This document shows, in pieces, positions 43,015 to 50,305 of a stretch of 64,000 nt of DNA. The stretch spans positions 1-64,000 of the forward strand of contig CABSCP010000015.1 in assembly GCA_902476265.1 (NCBI GenBank), given 5' to 3'. Origin of the DNA: an uncultured Lachnospiraceae bacterium. GTDB lineage: Bacteria; Bacillota; Clostridia; Lachnospirales; Lachnospiraceae. The notes beneath the pieces are model-generated. The model was not told the DNA's origin and made no database searches. It was given only the letters and a program-made list of their open reading frames with translations. How positions within the stretch are numbered: the stretch's first letter is position 1; each line of letters starts with the position of its first letter. The position numbers and the translations under genes were made by a program.

Positions 43015-44592
43015 ATGCGGGAAGCGGTCTGGAACAGAATAAAATCATTGATGGGTTTTGGAACAGAACCAGAGGAGTATGAAGAAATATTATGTGCCCT
43101 GCATCAGGAGGTTAAAAAAAGAGATTTCATTTTTTACCTGTTTATCATCGCGTTTGAGCTGGTCATGCTGGTATCCATTTCCCTAAGACCGGGAGGTCCG
43201 TTTTTAAAACCACGCAGAACGGCCTATTTCATTATGTACCTGATCCTGATTGCAATATCTCTTTGTACGATTCTGGCAGAACATTGGGTTGACAGAAACA
43301 AAGAAAAGACTGCCCACCAATATTTCATAATCGAACATACTTATATGGTTTTGTTTGCATTTTGGGGAATCGCCGTTACATTAAACGACCAGCTGGGAGG
43401 AAACGGGCTGACGGTTTATACCTATGTGATACTGCTGGTAGCAATCATATGTCTGATGAAGCCGTGGAAATCTGTACTGTTGTTTTTAACCAGCGTGGTT
43501 GTACTTAACGCGTTGCTTCCGTACTTCCCGAATCCGTCCGGACTGGACCAGCGTTTTAACAATCTAATGAACAGCCTGTTTCTTTCGCTGGCCGCCATCG
43601 CTGTTTCCGTCAGTCTGTATACTTCCAAGATACAGGCGAAGAGAAATGAAATTCTCCTGCGCAGACAATACCGACAAGTTGAATCGGAAAAAATGGCATT
43701 AAGCAAAGAAGCGCTTTTAGATGTCATGACCGGCCTCCAGAACAGAAACAGCTATAAAAAAATGCTCCAGGACCCGGAGCTTTTCGATTGTGTTAGCTTT
43801 GCCTGCATTTATATTGATGTGAATGGGCTTCACGAGATCAATAACCATCTGGGGCATCAGGCGGGGGATAGCATGTTAAAGACCGTTGCGTATATTCTCC
43901 GGAAAAATTTCCGGTCCAGGGAAACATTCCGGATCGGAGGAGATGAATTCGTCATTCTCTGCCGCAATATAGACCGCCAGACCGTGGAACAGCGTCTGGA
44001 TACGATCTGCGGACAGGTTGAACATGCCGGGTATTCGCTTTCGGTGGGTCTGGAATGGCGTGACATCGAGATTAATATAACGGACATTATCCAAAAAGCG
44101 GAAGAGAAGATGCAGCAATACAAAAAAGATTTTTATGCTTCCCGGGGTGGCATTCGTCAGCGTCGGGATCTGAACCGGCGTATGGAACGGATCCTGTCAG
44201 AAAAGAAGGACGCCGATCGTTTTCTGAGTGTATTTGCTCCCGTGTTCAAAGGCGTATACTTCGTGAATCTGGAAACCGACACCCTGCGCCAGCTGTTTAT
44301 CCCTGATTATTTCAGTCATATGCTGGAAGAATCGGGCGGCCGATTCAGTATAGCGCTTCTTATGTACGCGGAACAGATGGTAGAACAGGAATATACAGGA
44401 CTTTTTCAACAATTCTGCGATTATGGCTATCTGGAAAACCTGTTGAACGGGGAGGATATTCCCGGTTTTACTTACAAAAAAAAGGACGGCAGCCATGTGC
44501 GATTACGAATTTTATGTTTCAATCATTATCCGGGCAATGAGAAGGAAACACTGTGGATTTTCTCCGATATAGAGGCCAACGAATTTCTCTGA
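43015..44592 (+). CDS. Membrane diguanylate cyclase
   Basis: 525 residues. Six hydrophobic segments (roughly residues 35-195) form a membrane sensor region, then a short coiled linker. The GGDEF domain runs from about 225 to 375 with an intact RIGGDEFVIL; no RxxD inhibitory site is seen. About 130 residues after it (from FLSVFAPVFKGVYFVNLETDTLRQL) look like a PAS-type fold, an unusual position after the GGDEF domain. The ribosome site is weak; an in-frame TTG at 43006 is an alternative start. Single gene with its own terminator. The signal it senses is unknown. Confidence 0.88.
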   Translation: MREAVWNRIKSLMGFGTEPEEYEEILCALHQEVKKRDFIFYLFIIAFELVMLVSISLRPGGPFLKPRRTAYFIMYLILIAISLCTILAEHWVDRNKEKTAHQYFIIEHTYMVLFAFWGIAVTLNDQLGGNGLTVYTYVILLVAIICLMKPWKSVLLFLTSVVVLNALLPYFPNPSGLDQRFNNLMNSLFLSLAAIAVSVSLYTSKIQAKRNEILLRRQYRQVESEKMALSKEALLDVMTGLQNRNSYKKMLQDPELFDCVSFACIYIDVNGLHEINNHLGHQAGDSMLKTVAYILRKNFRSRETFRIGGDEFVILCRNIDRQTVEQRLDTICGQVEHAGYSLSVGLEWRDIEINITDIIQKAEEKMQQYKKDFYASRGGIRQRRDLNRRMERILSEKKDADRFLSVFAPVFKGVYFVNLETDTLRQLFIPDYFSHMLEESGGRFSIALLMYAEQMVEQEYTGLFQQFCDYGYLENLLNGEDIPGFTYKKKDGSHVRLRILCFNHYPGNEKETLWIFSDIEANEFL

Positions 44593-44608
44593 ACAAATTG
44601 AAAACTGC

Positions 44609-44658
44609 CCGGCTGACAGGCAAGTAACTTTACTTCCGTCAGCCGGGCTGTTTTCTTT
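44609..44658. terminator. Bidirectional terminator between the cyclase gene and gpmI
   Basis: GCCCGGCTGAC pairs with GTCAGCCGGGC, with TGTTTTCTTT on the plus side and AGTTTTCAATTT on the minus side. It serves both converging genes. Confidence 0.9.
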
Positions 44659-44669
44659 CGTCACTACAT

Positions 44670-46214
44670 TTATTTTTTGATCAGCAGGGATTTGCCTGTC
44701 ATTTCTACAGGCTGTTCTTTCCCCATGATTTCGATCAGAGTCGGAACAATGTCTGCCAGACAGCCGCCTTCTCTCAGTCCGCAGCCTTCTTCAAAGTTTA
44801 CCAGAATGAAGGGAACCGGATTGGTAGTGTGCGCGGTGAAGGGAGCGCCTGTTTCGTAATCCACCAGCTGCTCCGCATTGCCGTGGTCTGCGCAGATGAA
44901 CAGCACGCCGTCCACTTCCTTGATGGCGGCAACCGCTCTGCCCACACATTCGTCAACCGCTTCCACCGCTTTGATGGCAGCCTCTTCCACGCCGGTATGG
45001 CCTACCATGTCGGGGTTTGCGAAATTGATGATGATCACGTCATATTTATCGGATTTGATCGCTTCCACCAGCTTGTCACAGACTTCATATGCGCTCATCT
45101 GGGGCTTTAAGTCATAGGTTGCAACATCCTTGGGGGAGTTGACCAGAATACGGTCCTCACCCTCGTTAGGCTCTTCCACGCCGCCGTTAAAGAAGAAGGT
45201 GACATGGGCATATTTCTCGGTTTCCGCAATGCGGGCCTGTTTCATGCCGTTTGCCGCCAGCCACTGGCCGAAGGTATTGGTAACAGCGATCTTGTGGAAT
45301 GCCACTTCCTTATTCGGGATGGTGGGATCGTAATCGGAGAAGCATACATATACCACATCCAGTCTCTTTTCCCTCGCAAATCCCTTAAAGTCGTCATCAC
45401 AGAACGCGCGGGTGATTTCCCTTGCGCGGTCGGGGCGGAAGTTGAAGAAAATGATGGAATCGCCGTCCTGGATGGTTGCCACGGGAGCGCCGTTTTCCGT
45501 CACCACGGTGGGTTTTACAAATTCATCGGTTTCCTGTCTGTCATAGGAAGCCTGGATGCCGGCAGGTGCGCTGTCAGCAGTAAGACCTTCGCCCTTTGTC
45601 AGCGCTTTATAGGCATATTCCACTCTGTCGTAGTTATTGTCTCTGTCCATGGCATAATAACGGCCCATCACGGATGCGACTTTACCCACGCCGATTTCTT
45701 TCATCTTCTCTTCCAGCTGTTCCACATATCCCTTGCCGCTTGCGGGAGGGGTGTCACGGCCATCCAGGAAACAATGTACATAAACTTTTTCCAGGCCGTT
45801 TCTCTTTGCCAGCTCCAGAAGGCCGTAAACATGGGTATTGTGGCTGTGCACGCCGCCATCGGAAAGCAGGCCGTATAAATGCAGGGCGGAATTGTTCTTC
45901 CTGCAGTTATTCACCGCATCCAGAAGCGCCGGATTTTCAAAAAAGGTTCCGTCCTGGATCTCCTTTGTAATTCTTGTCAGTTCCTGATATACGATACGGC
46001 CTGCGCCCATGTTCAGGTGCCCGACCTCGGAATTGCCCATCTGTCCTTCCGGAAGGCCTACTGCCATTCCGCTGGCATTTCCTTTTACAAAGGGATATTT
46101 GCTCATCAGCTCGTCAATCACAGGGGTCTTTGCCTCTGCAACGGCATTATGATCTTTCTTATCATTGAGGCCGTAGCCGTCAAGGATCATCAAAACAACG
46201 GGTTTTTTGCTCAT
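44670..46214 (-). CDS. gpmI: Phosphoglycerate mutase, 2,3-bisphosphoglycerate-independent
   Basis: Manganese-dependent glycolytic mutase of the alkaline phosphatase superfamily. MILDGYG holds the metal aspartate, and Ser62 in MGNSEVGHLNMG is the phosphorylated residue. The C-terminal metal motifs FICADHGNAEQL and APFTAHTTN are present. 514 residues, full length. AAGGAG precedes the ATG. It stands alone with its own promoter. Confidence 0.97.
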   Translation of the reverse strand: MSKKPVVLMILDGYGLNDKKDHNAVAEAKTPVIDELMSKYPFVKGNASGMAVGLPEGQMGNSEVGHLNMGAGRIVYQELTRITKEIQDGTFFENPALLDAVNNCRKNNSALHLYGLLSDGGVHSHNTHVYGLLELAKRNGLEKVYVHCFLDGRDTPPASGKGYVEQLEEKMKEIGVGKVASVMGRYYAMDRDNNYDRVEYAYKALTKGEGLTADSAPAGIQASYDRQETDEFVKPTVVTENGAPVATIQDGDSIIFFNFRPDRAREITRAFCDDDFKGFAREKRLDVVYVCFSDYDPTIPNKEVAFHKIAVTNTFGQWLAANGMKQARIAETEKYAHVTFFFNGGVEEPNEGEDRILVNSPKDVATYDLKPQMSAYEVCDKLVEAIKSDKYDVIIINFANPDMVGHTGVEEAAIKAVEAVDECVGRAVAAIKEVDGVLFICADHGNAEQLVDYETGAPFTAHTTNPVPFILVNFEEGCGLREGGCLADIVPTLIEIMGKEQPVEMTGKSLLIKK

Positions 46215-46249
46215 AATCCATCTCCTTATTCTTTCTGTACTGTTCTAAC

Positions 46250-46277
46250 CCTCAGTGTACCCCCTTGTACACTGAGG
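46250..46277 (-). promoter_or_regulatory. Perfect inverted repeat downstream of the gpmI promoter
   Basis: CCTCAGTGTAC and GTACACTGAGG, 11-bp perfect arms with a 6-nt loop and no T-run. It starts about 12 nt after the -10 box, so it is either an operator over the start of transcription or a 5' stabilising hairpin. Confidence 0.5.
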
Positions 46278-46289
46278 ATACCATCACGA

Positions 46290-46318
46290 ATTATACACGT
46301 TTTCTCCCCGGTGCGCAA
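46290..46318 (-). promoter_or_regulatory. Promoter of gpmI
   Basis: TTGCGC (46313-46318) and TATAAT (46290-46295) on the minus strand, 17-nt spacer. Confidence 0.65.
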
Positions 46319-46328
46319 TAGTCAGGTC

Positions 46329-46356
46329 TTGCTTTTTCCCGCAAAAATGCTACAAT
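46329..46356 (+). promoter_or_regulatory. Promoter of the cation exporter gene
   Basis: TTGCTT (46329-46334) and TACAAT (46351-46356), 16-nt spacer, 47 nt before the coding start. It is divergent from the gpmI promoter. Confidence 0.55.
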
Positions 46357-46403
46357 CTAAGGAAACCCTAAGGACGTATGCCATCAGAGGAGGTTATCGC
46401 ATC

Positions 46404-47570
46404 ATGGTAACATTACTTGCAAAAATATTCATCAGGGATTATCTGGATACGGACAAGCCGGAGGTAAGACAGGCCTACGGTGTGCTCACGGGCGCCGCAG
46501 GCATTTTTTTTAACCTGCTTTTATTCGCGGGCAAAGCCGCTGCCGGCATTTTGAGCCATTCCATCGCCATCACCGCGGACGCTTTCAACAACCTTTCGGA
46601 TGCGGGCTCTTCCATCATCACCCTGATCGGTTTTAAAATGAGCGGCCAGGAACCGGACCCGGATCATCCTTTCGGCCACGGACGCATCGAATATCTTGCG
46701 GGGCTGATCGTTTCCGGCATCATCCTGATCATGGCCGTGGAACTGATTAAATCTTCCTTCCGGAAAATCCTGCATCCGGAGGAGCTGACCTTTAACCCTG
46801 TGGTAATCGGCATCCTGGTAGTTTCCATCCTGGTAAAGCTGTATATGCACCTCTACAATAAGGGCATCGCCCAAAAAATCGGCAGCGCTGCCATGATGGC
46901 CACCGCCACGGACTCTCTGAGCGATACCCTGGCCACCACGGCCGTGCTGGCGGCCACGCTGACGGAACATTTCACCGGTCTCCACATCGACGGCTGGTGC
47001 GGTATTGTGGTGGGGATCTTCATCTGCTATGCGGGCATATCCGCCGCCCGTGACACCATCAATCCTTTGCTGGGACAGCCGCCGGAAAAAGAGTTTGTTG
47101 CCCATATTGAAAATCTGGTGCTTTCCCACCCTGACATTCTGGGCATCCACGATCTGATCGTGCACAATTACGGGCCGGGCCGGATCATGATTTCTCTCCA
47201 CGCGGAAGTTTCGGCTTCCGGAAACATTCTGGAGCTGCATGATACCATCGACAACATCGAGCGCCAGCTGCAAAAGGAGCTGCACTGCAGCGCGGTCATC
47301 CATATGGATCCCGTGGTTACGGACGATGACGAAGTGGCGCAGTTAAAGGAACTGATGATCGGTGTGGTGAAGGAAATGGATGCTTCCGCAGGCATACATG
47401 ATTTCCGGGTGGTAAAAGGGCCCACCCACACCAATATCATTTTCGATGTACTGGTACCCTACCATTTTAAAATGAGCGACGCCCAGATCCGGACTTTTAT
47501 CGAAAGAAAAGTAAAGCTTTTGAATCCCAACTATTTCAGTGTCATCAATATCGATAAGGATTATACATAA
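46404..47570 (+). CDS. Cation diffusion facilitator family transporter
   Basis: 388-residue CDF exporter for divalent metals (Zn, Mn, Fe or Co). Helices cover about residues 25-205. Metal-site motifs are SHSIAITADAFNNLSDAGSS in helix 2 and TDSLSDTLAT in helix 5, with HPFGHGRIEYL between. The cytoplasmic C-terminal part is longer than usual (about 180 residues) and may hold two CTD-like units. GAGGAGG precedes the ATG at 46404; the frame is open far upstream, but into gpmI. Next to mntP, which suggests manganese, though this is inference. Confidence 0.9.
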   Translation: MVTLLAKIFIRDYLDTDKPEVRQAYGVLTGAAGIFFNLLLFAGKAAAGILSHSIAITADAFNNLSDAGSSIITLIGFKMSGQEPDPDHPFGHGRIEYLAGLIVSGIILIMAVELIKSSFRKILHPEELTFNPVVIGILVVSILVKLYMHLYNKGIAQKIGSAAMMATATDSLSDTLATTAVLAATLTEHFTGLHIDGWCGIVVGIFICYAGISAARDTINPLLGQPPEKEFVAHIENLVLSHPDILGIHDLIVHNYGPGRIMISLHAEVSASGNILELHDTIDNIERQLQKELHCSAVIHMDPVVTDDDEVAQLKELMIGVVKEMDASAGIHDFRVVKGPTHTNIIFDVLVPYHFKMSDAQIRTFIERKVKLLNPNYFSVINIDKDYT

Positions 47571-47586
47571 GAAGAGGAGAATCATC

Positions 47587-48159
47587 ATGAGTTTATGGGA
47601 ACTATTCATCATTGCCGTGGGGCTGTCCATGGACGCCTTTGCCGTATCCATTTGTAAAGGGTTGTCCGCCGGACGGGCTACCGGACGTCAGGCCGTTGTT
47701 ACAGGGCTGTGGTTTGGGGGCTTCCAGGCCGCCATGCCTCTGGCCGGCTATCTGCTGGGCGTTTCCTTTTCTTCCCTGATCACCCGGATCGATCACTGGA
47801 TCGCTTTTGTGCTTCTGTCCCTCATCGGCGCCAATATGATCCGGGAATCGCTGTCCAAAGAGGAGGAATGCAGCGGCTGCGACACTGCTTTTGACGCAAA
47901 GACCATGTTCCCTCTGGCGGTTGCCACCAGCATCGACGCGCTGGCGGTGGGCGTCACCCTCGCCTTTTTAAAAGTATCCATCGTGCCTGCGGTCAGCTTC
48001 ATCGGAATCATCACCTTCCTTTTTTCCGCAGTGGGTTTAAAGGCCGGAAATGTGATCGGCTCCCGAAACAAAACCCGGGCGGAATTTGCGGGAGGCGCAG
48101 TGCTGATTTTGATGGGTGTGAAAATACTGCTGGAACATCTGGGCGTTCTGTCATTATAG
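47587..48159 (+). CDS. mntP: Manganese efflux pump MntP
   Basis: 190-residue, six-helix membrane protein made of two DUF204 repeats. The paired motifs GLSMDAFAVSICKGL and ATSIDALAVGVTLAF carry the conserved aspartates. It exports Mn(II). GAGGAG lies 7 nt before the ATG at 47587, 16 nt after the CDF gene, so the two form one transcript. No yybP-ykoY riboswitch is seen before it. Confidence 0.93.
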   Translation: MSLWELFIIAVGLSMDAFAVSICKGLSAGRATGRQAVVTGLWFGGFQAAMPLAGYLLGVSFSSLITRIDHWIAFVLLSLIGANMIRESLSKEEECSGCDTAFDAKTMFPLAVATSIDALAVGVTLAFLKVSIVPAVSFIGIITFLFSAVGLKAGNVIGSRNKTRAEFAGGAVLILMGVKILLEHLGVLSL

Positions 48160-48185
48160 TCATTAAAAAAAAGATTTTTCAGGGA

Positions 48186-48220
48186 TTGACAGTCCACCTT
48201 TCAAGTGGTAAGGTAGACTT
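48186..48220 (+). promoter_or_regulatory. Promoter with an overlapping dyad before the ABC exporter leader
   Basis: TTGACA (48186-48191) and a weak TAAGGT (48209-48214), spacer 17 nt. An imperfect inverted repeat, AGTCCACCTT / AAGGTAGACTT, spans from the end of the -35 box to beyond the -10 box. A dyad in this place is typical of activators that bend the spacer (MerR-like) or of a repressor. No regulator gene lies nearby. Confidence 0.5.
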
Positions 48221-48257
48221 ACGCGAAACAAAAAAGCAAGAAAAGGAGGTAGAAACT

Positions 48258-48353
48258 ATGTTATGGTTCGCAGCTAAGATCAATAAGATCAGATTGAACG
48301 ATATGAGTACTGTTAAGACCAACCAAGTGATTGCCTCCGGTATTGCGAAGTGA
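48258..48353 (+). CDS. 31-residue leader peptide before the ABC exporter genes
   Basis: A very strong AAAAGGAGG lies 8 nt before an ATG that opens 31 codons (MLWFAAKINKIRLNDMSTVK ..., ending IASGIAK). It is followed 41 nt later by an intrinsic terminator and then the exporter genes. The peptide has no membrane or secretion character. It most resembles, in arrangement, the bmrB leader of Bacillus subtilis, where ribosome stalling on the leader during antibiotic exposure lets transcription pass into bmrCD. No sequence relation to BmrB is claimed. Confidence 0.7.
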   Translation: MLWFAAKINKIRLNDMSTVKTNQVIASGIAK

Positions 48354-48394
48354 CGGGTGTGTTCTGCACCTGACGCCAAGGAATTGTTTATGAT

Positions 48395-48426
48395 GCCGCA
48401 GCAGTCACATGCTGCGGCTTATTTTG
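48395..48426 (+). terminator. Attenuator-type terminator before the ABC exporter genes
   Basis: GCCGCAGCA pairs perfectly with TGCTGCGGC across a 6-nt loop, followed by TTATTTTG. It lies between the leader peptide and the first exporter gene. It would stop transcription unless translation of the leader or another factor prevents it. Confidence 0.8.
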
Positions 48427-48561
48427 TCATCATCCGGCTTTTTAAGCAGAATCTGTCCTCTGCCGGGCAGCATTTCTGTCAGGAAAGCGTATACAGACAA
48501 ATCAGGCCGTGGGAACTTTTTCTCCGGTCTTTTTTATTTTCCTAAAAGGGGGACTTTATTT

Positions 48562-50304
48562 ATGAAAAAACTATCGTACTATTTGAAGCAGCATGTGGCC
48601 GGCTACACCTTCGCCTGCCTGTCCATGATCATCGCTGTTTCCCTGGACCTGCTCTCACCGCAGCTGACCAGGCACATCATCGACGATGTCATCGTGGGCG
48701 GACAGCTGGGAAAGCTGAAATACCTGCTGGGCGGCATTTTCCTGGTAGGCCTGGGCCGTTGTATTTTCCAGTATACCAAGGAATACACTTTCGACAAAAT
48801 TTCCGCCAATATCGGCACCGATATGCGGCGCGACCTGTTTTCTTACATACAGTCGCTGAGCGCGGAATTTTTTGACCGCACGGGCACCGGCGAACTGATG
48901 GCCCGGGTGAAGGACGACGTGGACCGCATCTGGAACGCTCTGGGCTATGTGAGCATGCTCATTCTGGAAGTGGTCTTCCATGTGACGGTAATCCTGTTCT
49001 GCATGTACTCTTTGAGCTGGAAGCTGGCGATCCTGCCCACCTGCTGCATGATCATCTGCGGCATCATGGCCCTTGCCATGGAAGGAAAGCTGGGGCAGAT
49101 CTATGAAGAGATCAGCGAAGAAAACGCGAAGCTCAACACCGTGGCGGAAGAAAATCTGGCCGGGGTACGCACCGTAAAAGCCTTCGCCCGGGAAAAATTT
49201 GAAATCAAAAAATTTCTTTCCCACAACCAGCGTTACTGTGACCTGAACATGAAGCAGTCCAAAGTGTTCATCCGTTATTCGCCTTACTTTTCCCTGATCG
49301 GAAAACTTCTGCCTCTGCTGGTTCTTTTATTCGGTGGTTATCTGTTCATGCAGGGAGAACTGACACTGGGCGGCCTTGGCGCTTTCGTGGAATATTCCAC
49401 CAATATCGTCTGGCCTATGGAAATGCTGGGATGGCTTTCCAACGACTTCTCTTCCGCAGTGGGAAGTTATCGCAAGATAAAGCGTATTTATGCGGAAAAG
49501 CCGGTGATCACAGATCCGGAAACGCCTGTGGTTCTTCCCCAAGTTCACGGTGATATCCGGTTTGACCATGTATCCTTCCACAAAGCGGATATGCATGAAA
49601 TCTTAAGCGATATCAGCTTCCATGTAAAAGCCGGGAATACCATCGGCATCATGGGCGCTACAGGAAGCGGCAAGACTTCCATCATTCAGCTTCTCCAGCG
49701 CCTCTACGACGCTACGGACGGAAGCATTTCCTTAGACGGGGTACCGATAAAGGAACTTTCCTTAAAACAGCTGCGCAGCAGCATTTCCATGGTCATGCAG
49801 GATGTTTTCCTCTTTTCCGACACCATCCACGAAAACGTGGTGCTGGGCAAAAAAGGGGAGGTTTCTTCACAGGAAGTGCGCATCGCTTCCCAAAATGCAC
49901 AGGCTTCGGAATTTATCGACCGCCTGGAAGAACAGTATGACACCGTCATCGGGGAACGCGGCGTGGGCCTTTCCGGCGGCCAGAAACAGCGCATCAGCAT
50001 CGCCAGGGCGCTGGCCAAACATACGCCCATTCTGGTGTTGGACGACTCCACCAGCGCGCTGGATATGGAAACCGAATTTGCCATCCAGCAGACGTTAAAA
50101 GACTTAAAAGATACGACCAAAATCATTATTGCCCACCGCATCAGCGCTGTTCGTCATGCCGATGAAATCATCGTTTTAGAGGACGGCCATGTGGCAGAGC
50201 GGGGCACCCATGACGGGCTGATGGCGCAAAAAGGGCTTTACTACAAGACCTGGCAGGCCCAGTACGGATCCTGGCTTGTACAGGATCAAAAGGAGGTGAT
50301 GTAA
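48562..50304 (+). CDS. Heterodimeric multidrug ABC exporter subunit 1 (BmrC/LmrC-like)
   Basis: 580-residue half-transporter: six membrane helices (about 1-310), then a nucleotide-binding domain. Walker A GATGSGKT is near 365 and the signature LSGGQKQR near 470. Walker B reads ILVLDDST near 494, with Asp where the catalytic Glu should be. This is the mark of the degenerate site subunit in heterodimeric exporters. AAGGGGG precedes the ATG at 48562; the frame is open upstream through the terminator. Paired with the next gene 1 nt later. Confidence 0.93.
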   Translation: MKKLSYYLKQHVAGYTFACLSMIIAVSLDLLSPQLTRHIIDDVIVGGQLGKLKYLLGGIFLVGLGRCIFQYTKEYTFDKISANIGTDMRRDLFSYIQSLSAEFFDRTGTGELMARVKDDVDRIWNALGYVSMLILEVVFHVTVILFCMYSLSWKLAILPTCCMIICGIMALAMEGKLGQIYEEISEENAKLNTVAEENLAGVRTVKAFAREKFEIKKFLSHNQRYCDLNMKQSKVFIRYSPYFSLIGKLLPLLVLLFGGYLFMQGELTLGGLGAFVEYSTNIVWPMEMLGWLSNDFSSAVGSYRKIKRIYAEKPVITDPETPVVLPQVHGDIRFDHVSFHKADMHEILSDISFHVKAGNTIGIMGATGSGKTSIIQLLQRLYDATDGSISLDGVPIKELSLKQLRSSISMVMQDVFLFSDTIHENVVLGKKGEVSSQEVRIASQNAQASEFIDRLEEQYDTVIGERGVGLSGGQKQRISIARALAKHTPILVLDDSTSALDMETEFAIQQTLKDLKDTTKIIIAHRISAVRHADEIIVLEDGHVAERGTHDGLMAQKGLYYKTWQAQYGSWLVQDQKEVM

Positions 50305-50305
50305 A

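Noticed and set aside
45879..46403. Upstream extension of the CDF transporter frame
   Set aside because: It runs antisense through gpmI; the ribosome site and homology both start at 46404.
46357..46403. Manganese (yybP-ykoY) riboswitch before the CDF-mntP genes
   Set aside because: The leader is only about 40 nt and lacks the required paired arms.
46521..47303. Long minus-strand frame opposite the CDF transporter
   Set aside because: It is a shadow of the coding strand, rich in His and Gln, without family motifs.
48409..48561. N-terminal extension of the first ABC exporter subunit
   Set aside because: It would be translated through the terminator hairpin; a good ribosome site stands before the ATG at 48562.
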